Assembly: GCA_029624675.1 (NCBI GenBank)
Contig: JARSSP010000044.1
Span: forward strand, 208,897 to 272,896
DNA length: 64,000 nucleotides
Source: Candidatus Contendibacter sp.
Lineage (GTDB): Bacteria; Pseudomonadota; Gammaproteobacteria; Competibacterales; Competibacteraceae
Direction: 5' to 3'
Position numbers and translations under genes: made by a program. The notes under the pieces are model-generated. The model worked only from the letters and a program-made list of their open reading frames with translations. It was not told the DNA's origin and did not search any database. This document shows, piece by piece, positions 17,791-27,242 of the stretch (within the stretch, counting starts at the first letter, position 1; each line of letters opens with the position of its first letter).

Positions 17791-18276
17791 TCACTGCTTC
17801 ATCAGATACCACCACTGCCCCTCCGTGCGCACCCAAGGTTCCTGAACATAGGTTTTCATGTCAAGAGGTTTCCCGGATTGCGCGTCATGATACACGACAA
17901 AGAGGTTGATACCAACCGTCGCGGCATCATCGTTCTGAAAGTTGACATCTACGACAGTGATGCGTTGCCAAGCCACTTTGTCACCAAAATTGCGCTTAAA
18001 CGCTTCCGCTGAGTACAATTTGCGATAAGCGGGCGAGGTAAACGAATAGGCAGCCGCGAAGTCCTTCCGAATCAACGCATCCCATTTGGCGGCGACGCGT
18101 TGCTCCAGCAACTTGCGTTGCGCCTGCCTGGCATCGTCCATCGGGGTGGCGGCCGGCGCGGGCTGGGCCGCTGGGTCATCCGGCGGACGAAACTCAGTCG
18201 CCACCGTATACCCCAGCATGGGATATGCCAACAAACCCGCCATCAAACTATACAACAGAGGCGCCGTGTGCTTCAT
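17791..18276 (-). CDS. Exported hypothetical protein with NTF2-like appearance
   Basis: 161 residues. The N-terminal hydrophobic segment (LLYSLMAGLLAYPMLGYTVA) is a signal peptide or anchor, followed by a proline/alanine-rich linker and a helix (AQRKLLEQRVAAKWDALIRKD). The rest, FAAAYSFTSPAYRKLYSAEAFKRNFG and a beta-rich end closing with PWVRTEGQWWYLMKQ, resembles small NTF2-like or DUF-type lipoprotein folds. I cannot name the family. It lies 73 bases upstream of the exported unknown gene on the same strand, so the two may be co-transcribed. Confidence 0.7.
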   Translation of the reverse strand: MKHTAPLLYSLMAGLLAYPMLGYTVATEFRPPDDPAAQPAPAATPMDDARQAQRKLLEQRVAAKWDALIRKDFAAAYSFTSPAYRKLYSAEAFKRNFGDKVAWQRITVVDVNFQNDDAATVGINLFVVYHDAQSGKPLDMKTYVQEPWVRTEGQWWYLMKQ

Positions 18277-18618
18277 GGGGCTAATGAAAGTCCGGTGGAA
18301 TCCAAGTTGTGTGATTTATACAACAATCTAGCCGCTTTTAGCCAAAATGTCAACAGCATCGTATCTTTTTTGCAGGCTCTGTTCCCATCCCCCTGAATCA
18401 TGACCGATTCCTCCAATAACATTTAGGAATATAATTCAAAAACCCTTTCTTCCCGCAGAGGGAACTTAGGGCAATCCTAATTATTTTAGCATAACAAATT
18501 GATTTAACTAAATATTAATCTACCAACGCACCATCTCGCACCATCTCTTTATTTTTCAACTAATTGATAAATATTAAAAAACATAGTTACGATCACCCTG
18601 ACAAAGGGAAGGTGAAAC
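18277..18618. other. AT-rich intergenic region
   Basis: About 340 bases with a marked AT-rich core (18410-18590), unlike the GC-rich surroundings. It separates the polysaccharide operon from the exported genes. A short inverted repeat, TTGT..ACAA near 18307-18323, lies upstream of the gene starting at 18276 and could be regulatory. A 10-base unit CGCACCATCT is repeated in tandem at 18527-18546. No gene or clear terminator was found. Confidence 0.6.
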
Positions 18619-19719
18619 TCACGCAGGTTCCAAAACCGCCCGGATTCGTTCCAGAAAATTTTCTCGGCAAAACAATTGCGCCCGCTCCTGACACGCGGCC
18701 CGCATGGCCAGGGCGGGGTTGCGTTCCAACCGGCGCACCGCCTGGACGATGTCTGGCACGGTCAACGTGGAAGGGACCAAAATCCCCGTCTCGCCATCCA
18801 CGATGGTTTCCAGCAAGCCCCCCTCCGCCACCCCGATCACCGGCTTTCCCGCCGCCATGGCTTCGACCGGCGACATGCCAAAATCCTCATCCATGGGCAG
18901 ATAAATGGCCGCGCGGGCGTTGCCGATCCACTCCCGTAATTGCGCCTCGGATTGCCAGCCGGTGAAATGAATATTCCGGGCACCGGCCGCCAAGCGTCGC
19001 AGATTCTCCAGTTCGGGCCCCCCGGAAACCACCACCAGTCGCTGATCCGGCATCCGCAAAAAAGCCCGAACGATCCACTCCACCCGTTTGGGCTGGGTCA
19101 GTCGCGCCAGGGAAACGAAATAATCGCCCGCGCCCAGCCAGCGAAAGCGCGCCACGTCGATCGGCGGGTAAATAACCTGGGCCTCGACACCCAGATAGTG
19201 CTTCAACCGTCTTTGCACATTGCTGGAATTGGCGATCACCGCATCCATGCCCGCGAGCGCCTGCTCGTATTCGCGCCGAAACCAGCGGATGCCCGCGTCG
19301 AAGACCGGACGCCACGGCAGGGGTATCGCGTTCCGATAGCCGGCGGCCCAATCATAGGCGTACCGGGGCGGGGTATGGCAGTAGTAAATCTTTCGGCCGG
19401 CACGCTGATGGCGCACGGCCAGCGGCGCATAAAAGCCGCTGTACAGCACCACTTCGGCATGGCGCAGAAAGCGGGTGGTCGTCCTGAACCGCCAAAGGGC
19501 TTCGGGAACGCGGCCTACCCACCGGCTGACGCTGGAGCCGAGGCAACGAATCGCTGGCATCCTGATATCCAACGCGCCGGCCTCCGGATAAATCCGCGCG
19601 ACCACCAACTGGAATTCCGGGAACGCATCGGCCAGCGTCAAAGTCAACCGCTCGGCGCCACCCGCGACTTGCAGGTAGTCATACAAAATGAATCGGTTCG
19701 GTGGGCGCAAGTCGTTCAT
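18619..19719 (-). CDS. Glycosyltransferase family 4 (GT-B) protein
   Basis: 366 residues. The C-terminal half shows the GT4 signature: DAVIANSSNVQRRLKHYLGV, then VIYPPIDVARF, LARLTQPKRVEWIVRAFLR, VVSGGPELENLRRLA and the nucleotide-sugar site DEDFGMSPVEAMAAGKPVIG followed by GGLLETIVDGETG. It should add a sugar from a nucleotide donor to the growing surface glycan in the cytoplasm. The ATG at 19719 overlaps the stop of the upstream glycosyltransferase (ATGA). Last gene of the polysaccharide operon. The sugar is not predictable. Confidence 0.9.
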   Translation of the reverse strand: MNDLRPPNRFILYDYLQVAGGAERLTLTLADAFPEFQLVVARIYPEAGALDIRMPAIRCLGSSVSRWVGRVPEALWRFRTTTRFLRHAEVVLYSGFYAPLAVRHQRAGRKIYYCHTPPRYAYDWAAGYRNAIPLPWRPVFDAGIRWFRREYEQALAGMDAVIANSSNVQRRLKHYLGVEAQVIYPPIDVARFRWLGAGDYFVSLARLTQPKRVEWIVRAFLRMPDQRLVVVSGGPELENLRRLAAGARNIHFTGWQSEAQLREWIGNARAAIYLPMDEDFGMSPVEAMAAGKPVIGVAEGGLLETIVDGETGILVPSTLTVPDIVQAVRRLERNPALAMRAACQERAQLFCRENFLERIRAVLEPA

Positions 19720-20987
19720 CCCAGGCTGGACAACAACTGATGATAGGCGGCGGCCCGGCTTTCCCAGGCATGTTGGCGGATGGCGTCGCGCTGGGGGGAA
19801 AACAGCGCGTTCAGCCCACCGCCGCGCCAAGCCTCGATCAGTTTGGCCAAGGACTCGCAAATACGGGCCACGTCATTCTCGACCACCAGCCCCGCGCCCA
19901 ACGCTTGAATAAGTTCAGCGCCGGGATCTGGCGCCCCGGTTTGGAGATGAAAAATCGGTTTGCCCGCGCCGAAATACTCGTACACCTTGCCCGGCAACTG
20001 ATAAGCCTGGACATTGCCGATGTTGAGCAGCAGATCGGCTTGGCGCTGCAATGCCAGACACTGGAAATGATCGATCCTCCCGGTGAATCGAACGTTCGGA
20101 ATCTGATCGAACAGCGCGCGAAAACGGGCGTTGTCGCCGGCGATGGTGAGCGTCGCCTCCCGCGCCGCCAAGGCGCGCAGCGCCAGGGCCAGACGTTCGG
20201 GACTGCGAAAATCCCGGTAAAACGTGCCGGTGAACACGATGTTCATCCGGTCCGCGGGCAGCGGCCACGTGGGCGGTAGCTGATCTCCGGGCTCGCGACG
20301 GGTGGGAAAACCCTGTGGAATGGAGAGAAACCGGGAACGGTCAACGAGATGATGCCGTTCGCACAAAAGGTCTTGCACGGAATCCGTGGTGACCACGATG
20401 CGGTCCGCTCGATCCAGTACGAACCGCTCAAACCGGCGATCAAGGCCGCGGCGCCAGACCGGTGTGTAAGGAGCCAGGAGAGGATCGCCCAAATCGATCA
20501 CCCAGCGCCGTGCAAAATGTTTCTTAGCCCACCAGCCCAGCAAAAGATCCACGCCGGGTTCATGCGAGCTAATCACCGCGTCAAAAGGGTATTGCGCCAG
20601 CAGCGCGCGCAATTTCGGCTTCGCGAATGGATACCACTCCGTCCGCAGATCCGGATAAAGCACCTGATCGAGCCCTCGGCGGATCAACCGATAGACCGCC
20701 AGTAGCACTGAGGGGGTCGTATCGCCGGCGGTGGCGGAGAGGGCTGACCGCTTCAGCGCGTTGGACGCCAGTCGTTGCGAAAGCCCGACGTAAGGACCCG
20801 GCCAGACCCGATGGGGAATGACGCGATCGTGCGAGCGAACCGGATAGTCGGGCAACGCGGGCAGCGCGGGGCACAACACATGAACTTCAACCCCCCGGCG
20901 AGCCAGTTCATCGCTCAGGTAAAACCAGCGCAGCGACTGCGCCGCGATAATCGGCGGAAATTCGTAGGCGATGAGCAGGATACGCAA
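19716..20987 (-). CDS. Glycosyltransferase family 4-like protein
   Basis: 423 residues. N-terminal domain: MRILLIAYEFPPIIAAQSLRW, a typical GT4 start, then DAVISSHEPGVDLLLG and DRIVVTTDSVQDLLCERH. C-terminal domain: NIVFTGTFYRDFRSPERLALAL, ADLLLNIGNVQAYQLPGKVYEYFGAGKPIFHL. It is likely to transfer one residue of the exported glycan. It overlaps the downstream transferase by four bases and starts three bases after the wecB stop. Donor and acceptor are unknown. Confidence 0.87.
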   Translation of the reverse strand: MRILLIAYEFPPIIAAQSLRWFYLSDELARRGVEVHVLCPALPALPDYPVRSHDRVIPHRVWPGPYVGLSQRLASNALKRSALSATAGDTTPSVLLAVYRLIRRGLDQVLYPDLRTEWYPFAKPKLRALLAQYPFDAVISSHEPGVDLLLGWWAKKHFARRWVIDLGDPLLAPYTPVWRRGLDRRFERFVLDRADRIVVTTDSVQDLLCERHHLVDRSRFLSIPQGFPTRREPGDQLPPTWPLPADRMNIVFTGTFYRDFRSPERLALALRALAAREATLTIAGDNARFRALFDQIPNVRFTGRIDHFQCLALQRQADLLLNIGNVQAYQLPGKVYEYFGAGKPIFHLQTGAPDPGAELIQALGAGLVVENDVARICESLAKLIEAWRGGGLNALFSPQRDAIRQHAWESRAAAYHQLLSSLG

Positions 20988-20990
20988 CGG

Positions 20991-22091
20991 TTATCCCATC
21001 AGCGACTCGCGCAGGATGGCGGCGATCCGTTCCGCCGCATGGCCATCGCCATAGGGCGAGACGCCCCGCGCCATGGAGGCGTAATGATGGGGATCGTCCA
21101 GCAGCCGCGCCGATTCCGCCAGGATGGCGTCATAATCCGGCCCCACCAGCTTGACCACGCCGACGCTCACCGCCTCGGGCCGTTCCGTTTCCCGGCGCAA
21201 CACCAGAACCGGTTTACCCAAGGCCGGCGCTTCTTCCTGCACGCCGCCAGAATCGCTCAGGATCAAATAGGCGCGCTTCATGGCCGCGACGAAGGGTAAA
21301 TAATCCAACGGCTCGCACAAGTGGATGCGTGGATGACCGGACAGCAGGACCTTGGCGACTTCGGCGACGTTCGGATTGGGATGAACGGGGTAGAGAATCT
21401 CAAGGTCCGTATAGCGATCCGCCAACGCCCGAATGGCCAGGCAGATTTGGCGAAACGGTTCGCCGAAATTCTCCCGGCGATGCGCCGTGACCAGAATCAG
21501 CCGTTTGGAAGCATCCAGCGCCACGCCGAGGTCCAGATCGCGTGGGGCCACGGTCATCAGGGCGTCAATCACGGTATTGCCCGTGACCACAATCGTTTCG
21601 GCCGGGATGCCTTCCCGCACCAGGTTCTCCCTGGCGCTTTGGGTGGGGGCGAAATGCCAGCGCGCCAGACGGCCTGTCACCACCCGGTTCATTTCTTCTG
21701 GAAAGGGATTGCGCAGATCCCCGGTGCGCAGACCCGCTTCGACGTGTCCGACCGGGATCCGGTGATAGAAGCAGGCCAGAGCCACGCTTAAAACCGTGGT
21801 CGTATCGCCTTGTACCAAGGCCACGTCGGGCCGTTCGGCCTGCAACACGTCATCGAGATCGAGCAGCAGCCGCGCCGTCAGCGTGGTGAGCGCCTGATTG
21901 GGCCGCATGATGTCAAGATCGATATCCGGTTCGATCCCGAAAATCGCCAGCACCTGATCCAGCATATGCCGATGCTGCGCCGTGGCCAGCACCCGGACCT
22001 TGGCCCAACCTTCTTTTCTCAGAGTCAGGATGACCGGCGCCATTTTAATGGCCTCCGGCCGCGTGCCGACGACGCAAAGAATTTTGCCCAT
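20991..22091 (-). CDS. wecB: UDP-N-acetylglucosamine 2-epimerase
   Basis: 366 residues. MGKILCVVGTRPEAIKMAPVI at the start, GDTTTVLSVALACFYHRIPVGHVEAGLRTGD, FPEEMNRV, TAHRRENFGEP, HPNPNV and LSDSGGVQEEAPALGKPVLVLR are all WecB/MnaA motifs. It makes UDP-ManNAc from UDP-GlcNAc, giving a donor for the surface glycan. A GTG at 22103 would add four residues; the ATG at 22091 matches homologues. No wecC is seen in the window. Confidence 0.95.
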   Translation of the reverse strand: MGKILCVVGTRPEAIKMAPVILTLRKEGWAKVRVLATAQHRHMLDQVLAIFGIEPDIDLDIMRPNQALTTLTARLLLDLDDVLQAERPDVALVQGDTTTVLSVALACFYHRIPVGHVEAGLRTGDLRNPFPEEMNRVVTGRLARWHFAPTQSARENLVREGIPAETIVVTGNTVIDALMTVAPRDLDLGVALDASKRLILVTAHRRENFGEPFRQICLAIRALADRYTDLEILYPVHPNPNVAEVAKVLLSGHPRIHLCEPLDYLPFVAAMKRAYLILSDSGGVQEEAPALGKPVLVLRRETERPEAVSVGVVKLVGPDYDAILAESARLLDDPHHYASMARGVSPYGDGHAAERIAAILRESLMG

Positions 22092-22117
22092 CTCGATGCC
22101 CACAGGTTCGACTGTTG

Positions 22118-23044
22118 TTAGCGCGAGTCAGTTCGCGCTGCGACTACAACGAAATCGCTCTGAATATCTCCGGAATCGACAAGAGCGTCCTCGATGTTGA
22201 TTAACATGTCGAGAATCAGCATGGATTGAGGGTCCGACGGCTTGAAATTGCCCGCGATTCCACTTAGCAGAAATTGCAGAAGGGAACCACCACACTGGTT
22301 GATCGTCACGATATCGAACAAATTTTTGACAACCGGTAAGATATCTTGTGACCTTACTGCTTCGGATGGATCGGTACGCGCGACCTCCCTGGGATCAGGA
22401 ATTGGTGGAGTTTCCTGGTATTTATTTTTCCGATCCACAAAGGAACGCCGATACTGTAGTGGAATCAGAAAAAACGCATGTTGGATTGCATCACGCTGAC
22501 GGCTTGGGAAAGCAAAACGATTAAAACCCACATACTCGTTAAAAAATAACCATCCTCCGGGTTTTAGGGCTTGTTTAACTCGTTGGCATACAATCTCCAG
22601 CTCCTTGATGTGATGCAGTGAACCATTAAACCAGACGACATCATATTGTTTAGCGCCTAAATCCATGGCTTCGACATCATGTACTGAATAGGTGATGGAT
22701 TCGATGCCAAGTTGATTGGACTCATTCTTAGCCGCTTCTATAGCCTTGGGAGAAATGTCAACGGCATGGCAATGCTGAAATGCCTTTAAATTGAATAGGT
22801 GGCGTTCCAAGCTGCCAGTTCCACAACCGATACTGAGCATTTTTTGTACAGGGACGCGATCTCCTAAAAACTCTCCAACACAATATTCGATCCAACTTGG
22901 GTAAGGTTTGTTCGCACAAGCTCTCTTCTGATAATGCTTCTGAACATCTGGTACCGCCAACCAATAAACATCAGGAGAGAAAGGATTAGAGCCAGCCAAA
23001 TTTTCTGACCAGTAGTCAGCAATTTTTCGTTTGTCGTCATTCAT
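22118..23044 (-). CDS. Class I SAM-dependent methyltransferase
   Basis: 308 residues. The SAM-binding motif MLSIGCGTGSLERHLF is at about residues 69-84, followed by AVDISPKAIEAAK and YDVVWFNGSLHHIKELE, then LKPGGWLFFNEYVGF, a typical methyltransferase order. Its place in the polysaccharide locus suggests that it methylates a sugar or acts on a lipid-linked intermediate, but the target is not shown. It is more AT-rich than genes outside the locus. Start ATG at 23044 (MNDDKRK). Confidence 0.88.
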   Translation of the reverse strand: MNDDKRKIADYWSENLAGSNPFSPDVYWLAVPDVQKHYQKRACANKPYPSWIEYCVGEFLGDRVPVQKMLSIGCGTGSLERHLFNLKAFQHCHAVDISPKAIEAAKNESNQLGIESITYSVHDVEAMDLGAKQYDVVWFNGSLHHIKELEIVCQRVKQALKPGGWLFFNEYVGFNRFAFPSRQRDAIQHAFFLIPLQYRRSFVDRKNKYQETPPIPDPREVARTDPSEAVRSQDILPVVKNLFDIVTINQCGGSLLQFLLSGIAGNFKPSDPQSMLILDMLINIEDALVDSGDIQSDFVVVAARTDSR

Positions 23045-23090
23045 AACTTGATTTCCTCAGTGAAATCAATCGGCTCTTTGTGATTCGGTA

Positions 23091-26000
23091 TCAACGATGC
23101 GCGTGGGGTTTCCATTGCCCCCATTTCTTTTCATAATAAGCTTGGTTATTGGCCCAAATCCTTTGATATTCACCAGTTTCAATCAGCTTCTTGAATGCTG
23201 CCTGACCAAAGTGGTGAACAAATGCATCCTCAGCGCATACCACACGGAAGCCTTTTTCGCGAACGCGATTGCTATAATCGTCATCTTCAAACATGCCGAT
23301 TCCAAAGTTTTCATCCAGGAAACCTACACATTCGAATACACTACGCCGCATCGCTACACAAAACATGGCGAGCACCGCAATGTCGAAAATCTTGCCTGAA
23401 TGAGTATATATGTAACGGTCGGCGAATGATTCCATTTCATCCAGCGATGAGTAATCAACATCGACTTTGGCTTCGTTCCCCACAAAATTGGTTACAGGCC
23501 CAACCAATCCTATATTCGGATCTTTCAAATGCAGCAGCAGCGGATCAAGCCAGCCTCGAGGCATCACAGTGTCATTGTTCAGCAAAACAATGTATTCACC
23601 CGTAGCCACTTTAAGTCCCTGATTGTTGGCCACGGCAAAACCGAGATTTTGACTATTTAGAATAATCTTGACGCGATCGGAAGTCCGAGCCAGATAACGC
23701 AAATAATTGCGAGTATCATCGGACGAAGCATTATCCACGATAATGACCTCGTACCTGGGATATGTTGTGTTGCGGAAAATGCTTTCAATGCAAAGACGGG
23801 TCAAGTCACAATTGTTGTAGGTAATGACGATGATCGAAACTTTTTCATAAAGAGCAATGATTGCGGAAGAAAAAGCTTCAAAGCGGCTAGTCCAATCGTT
23901 ACGTTGAGCCAATTCTACTCTTCTGTTGAATAAATCAGGATCAATTTCGCCAAGCGCCATTTCAATCTTCCGTAGAAATTGCTCTGGTTGGCTGGCGAAA
24001 TAGATATAATCACTGTATATTTTCAATTCTTCCAATGGCACCGATACAATGGGTTTGCCAGCGCTAATGAATTCGTAAAACTTCACAGGATCAACTGCAT
24101 GCGTTACATTGTTAAGCTTGAACGGAATCAGGCATACATCGAAGTGGTAGAGGAATTTCGGCATGTCTAGATAAGGTTGCCGTCCTGGCATATACACATT
24201 AAATATTTTAGCCAATCCAGCCGTATCTTTGACAAAGATATCGCCGATCAATACAAAACTCCAATCAGGCCTGCTCTGCGCCAGGAAGGATAGTAATTCG
24301 AAATCAACCCATTCGGCTAGTGCTCCGTAGTAACCGATTATGGGGTGAGTTATATCCTCCAGCAAACGATTTGGAGAGCAATACTCCCTGAAAAATACAT
24401 AATCAACCGCATTCCGAATTAGTACGCAACGCTGGGCGACCGACGACCATTTTTCGTAAAGAAGCGATGCAGTAACAGTAACAAGATCGCTTTGTCGAAC
24501 CAAAATTTCCTCCTGGTCGATTAAGGCCTTGCCAATATTTGGAAAATCAACCCACTCATCCATGCAATCGTATAAAATTTTCCAGTCATATCGAGCTCTT
24601 AATTCAAGAGCCAGAGGCGTCCAGTAAGGAATATGAACCACCGAAAGGGCGGTCTTAATCCGATAATCCTTCATTAATTCAGCCAGGGATTCGAGGAAAT
24701 CGATCTTATTTCGATATTCCATCATCTCGCCATAGAAATTTTGAGTCAAGCCAACCCGTAAGCACACCTCATATACATGTTCGGCTACTTTTTCAACCAT
24801 GTAGGCTGTATTCGATGGAGGGAGTTTTGAGGCAATGATATAAAAAACCCGATAGCCATTTTTTGCAAACTGACTCATAATGTGTTGAGGACGCTGATAA
24901 CGCGCCGACCATTCAATGTTGGCGAAGCAAATTACATCGAAGGAAGCCAAGGCCGATTGAGCCGCAGATTGAGGGGCGACATTATCAACAACAGGTGACT
25001 GAACATCCAATGATTGCTGATCATTGGATGCGCCAATTATCGATTTTCCATGTTCAAAAGTTAACAGACTGGCCAACTTTTTACTCAAAAGTTTATCACA
25101 AGAATAAATCCATGTATGGTGGATGACATTGATAATTCCACCTTTATTGTAAGCATCTTTCACATCATGAATTCTCAGATCCATCCAGTTTCTAATATTC
25201 GCGGTGGACCTTAATGGAGAGGTGATTTTCCAGCTTAAGCTTGCGAGTAAGTCATTAACCCAGCGAGTTAGCTCCACCTCACGATATTCTAGATAATGAA
25301 CACGATTATCAAGACTCTCTCGCACCAGTTTGAGTTGATTTAACTCAGTTGAATTATTCCTCTTTTCTTCCTCTAATGCACGAATTCTGGCGCGAGCGGA
25401 TTCGATTTCGGCGCGAGCGGATTCGATTTCGGCGCGAGCGGATTCGATTTCGGCATTATATCTCGCAACTTCGGCGTCGCGACTTATCAAAGCAGTCTCT
25501 AATTCGAAGGCCGGCAGTTTACAATTTAGGTAAATATCCGGTCTTTCTATCGATATGCCTGTTACAAATTTACGTAATTCTAGCTCTTTCAGCAAATGAA
25601 CTGAATACTGCTCGTCAGAGATATCTAATCCACATGTTTTTACAGCCTTCTGAATGAAAGTTTTCCATTCAATTAATCTTCCATCATTGGGAATCGCACA
25701 CTGGGAAGTATTTCCAAGTGCCACAAACAATCCTCTGAATAGTAAAAAATCAAGCGTTATCGTGTCAGCACTCTCCCATTCCAAATCAAAGTGCTCAAAC
25801 CCACCATTATGTTTGACGATAATATTTTGTGGTAATAAATCTATGAAATACCCAGGCAAGTTGGCTTTGGACGATTCTTTATCAAGGTCAATACTTCGCA
25901 AACTAGCTACCGATCGTATTGCACGAATATAACGCTTTAAAAAAAATCCAACTTCGGATATTGACCATCCAGTACGACTGATAGTTTCGATGAATTCGCG

Positions 26001-27221
26001 TAAAAGAAGCTTCCCACTAATATAAGCCGAGCTATCTGGAACGGAAAAGTAAAGCTCTCCAGATGAAGTTGGTCCTCTATGATCTGCATTGGACGCAAGT
26101 CGGCGATATTGAACAATTATGTCGCCAGATTCTTTTTCGATAAATCGGGTTTCTTTACAAAATTGAGGTCGTCGCTCCGTAGTATAATGAAAAGCCAGAA
26201 TATTTGGCCTATTTGATTCCCGACTGGATATTGATGCAACGATGAGAAATGAATTGGCCATATCCATGGCTAACCCGTTTTTGAATATTTCAGGCCAGGC
26301 TAGTTCAAGCGCAAAACTGGTATGTACAGGCAGTTGAGGATCACGCCTGACGCTTTGCCACGCCAAGGTGGCCGCATCAAAGGCTTGGTTATTCATACCT
26401 TGCTCAGTCAAAATCGAAACAGGTAATTTGTAATCCGGGAATGGAGCTAAAAATTCCACCGATTCAAATCCAGCATCCTTCAGCATCCGTTTTAAAACAA
26501 CTTTGCCAAATGTTTGTGGTTGACCATTTCTATAGCGAGCCTCAATGCCATACATTGATTTTCCAAGGTGATCCTCGGGCGCACCGGCAAAATACTTCAA
26601 ACCTAGTTGGTTCTCTATTGCAATGATTAGCTTTCCACTGGGCTTTAATAGCGACTGGGCGCGCTGCAACATGGATAGCGCCGGATCATCATGGTTAGAA
26701 AATAAGTTAGCATACTCAAGCACGCCAATCAGAGTGATGACATCAAATTTCTGAGCACACTGAAACTGATTAAAGTCGTCCACAACTACAGCAACATTTG
26801 GCAGATCTCGTGTCCTTGATTTGGCAATAGCCGCACGCCGGGGACTACCTTCAAGTGCCAATACATTTCCACCGCACTCACCCAAATAACGGGTAATCGC
26901 TCCACAACCAGCACCAATTTCTAGGATATCCCCACGAAGATCGGCTTCAAAGGGGCGCAAGATATTAGCACGCGCGCTGGTAAGGTGATACAACGATGGC
27001 CAGTCGATGCAATATTGGCGAAGTTCAGTGGATAATACTGTAATATTGTTTGCCTGCTTGATTAAGCCGGCAATGCGTTGCTCAACTTCATCGCCATCCG
27101 AATAGGAAAAATGGAAGCGGTTTCGATTGGGTAGCCAACACTGGCTGTTCTCATCAAACCGGTAGTCGTCAAGGGATAAATTTATGCTCTGACCAGGCAG
27201 GTCGATAGTACTATTTTTCAT
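23091..27221 (-). CDS. Multidomain methyltransferase/kinase-like/coiled-coil/glycosyltransferase fusion
   Basis: 1376 residues. Order of parts: SAM methyltransferase with ILEIGAGCGAITRYL (about 99-113) and FDVITLIGVLEYANLF. A possible kinase-like region follows (about 340-500), with FCKETRF near 354 and FIDLLPQNIIV...FDLEW (459-482), in which D461 and N466 look like a catalytic loop. A coiled coil with three exact AEIESAR heptads spans about 580-660. A GT-B domain runs from about 760 to 1110 (YQRPQHIM, YYGALAEWVDFELL, PVKFYEFISAGKPIV). A C-terminal GT2 domain starts near 1127 (VSIIVITYNN, IVDNASSDDT, LLNNDT). The methyltransferase-kinase-coiled coil order recalls E. coli WbdD, the chain terminator and ruler of ABC-exported O-antigen; here it is fused to two transferases. 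The kinase reading is an inference. It lies between wzt and a second methyltransferase. Confidence 0.85.
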   Translation of the reverse strand: MKNSTIDLPGQSINLSLDDYRFDENSQCWLPNRNRFHFSYSDGDEVEQRIAGLIKQANNITVLSTELRQYCIDWPSLYHLTSARANILRPFEADLRGDILEIGAGCGAITRYLGECGGNVLALEGSPRRAAIAKSRTRDLPNVAVVVDDFNQFQCAQKFDVITLIGVLEYANLFSNHDDPALSMLQRAQSLLKPSGKLIIAIENQLGLKYFAGAPEDHLGKSMYGIEARYRNGQPQTFGKVVLKRMLKDAGFESVEFLAPFPDYKLPVSILTEQGMNNQAFDAATLAWQSVRRDPQLPVHTSFALELAWPEIFKNGLAMDMANSFLIVASISSRESNRPNILAFHYTTERRPQFCKETRFIEKESGDIIVQYRRLASNADHRGPTSSGELYFSVPDSSAYISGKLLLREFIETISRTGWSISEVGFFLKRYIRAIRSVASLRSIDLDKESSKANLPGYFIDLLPQNIIVKHNGGFEHFDLEWESADTITLDFLLFRGLFVALGNTSQCAIPNDGRLIEWKTFIQKAVKTCGLDISDEQYSVHLLKELELRKFVTGISIERPDIYLNCKLPAFELETALISRDAEVARYNAEIESARAEIESARAEIESARARIRALEEEKRNNSTELNQLKLVRESLDNRVHYLEYREVELTRWVNDLLASLSWKITSPLRSTANIRNWMDLRIHDVKDAYNKGGIINVIHHTWIYSCDKLLSKKLASLLTFEHGKSIIGASNDQQSLDVQSPVVDNVAPQSAAQSALASFDVICFANIEWSARYQRPQHIMSQFAKNGYRVFYIIASKLPPSNTAYMVEKVAEHVYEVCLRVGLTQNFYGEMMEYRNKIDFLESLAELMKDYRIKTALSVVHIPYWTPLALELRARYDWKILYDCMDEWVDFPNIGKALIDQEEILVRQSDLVTVTASLLYEKWSSVAQRCVLIRNAVDYVFFREYCSPNRLLEDITHPIIGYYGALAEWVDFELLSFLAQSRPDWSFVLIGDIFVKDTAGLAKIFNVYMPGRQPYLDMPKFLYHFDVCLIPFKLNNVTHAVDPVKFYEFISAGKPIVSVPLEELKIYSDYIYFASQPEQFLRKIEMALGEIDPDLFNRRVELAQRNDWTSRFEAFSSAIIALYEKVSIIVITYNNCDLTRLCIESIFRNTTYPRYEVIIVDNASSDDTRNYLRYLARTSDRVKIILNSQNLGFAVANNQGLKVATGEYIVLLNNDTVMPRGWLDPLLLHLKDPNIGLVGPVTNFVGNEAKVDVDYSSLDEMESFADRYIYTHSGKIFDIAVLAMFCVAMRRSVFECVGFLDENFGIGMFEDDDYSNRVREKGFRVVCAEDAFVHHFGQAAFKKLIETGEYQRIWANNQAYYEKKWGQWKPHAHR
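25391..25453. repeat. Three perfect 21-bp tandem repeats in the coiled-coil region
   Basis: Three identical 21-base copies lie at 25391-25411, 25412-25432 and 25433-25453. On the coding (minus) strand each encodes exactly one heptad, AEIESAR (residues 590-610 of the fusion protein). Gain or loss of a unit would lengthen or shorten the coiled coil by one heptad without a frameshift. Confidence 0.95.
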
Positions 27222-27242
27222 GTAATCTTCTCTCTGTAAAAG

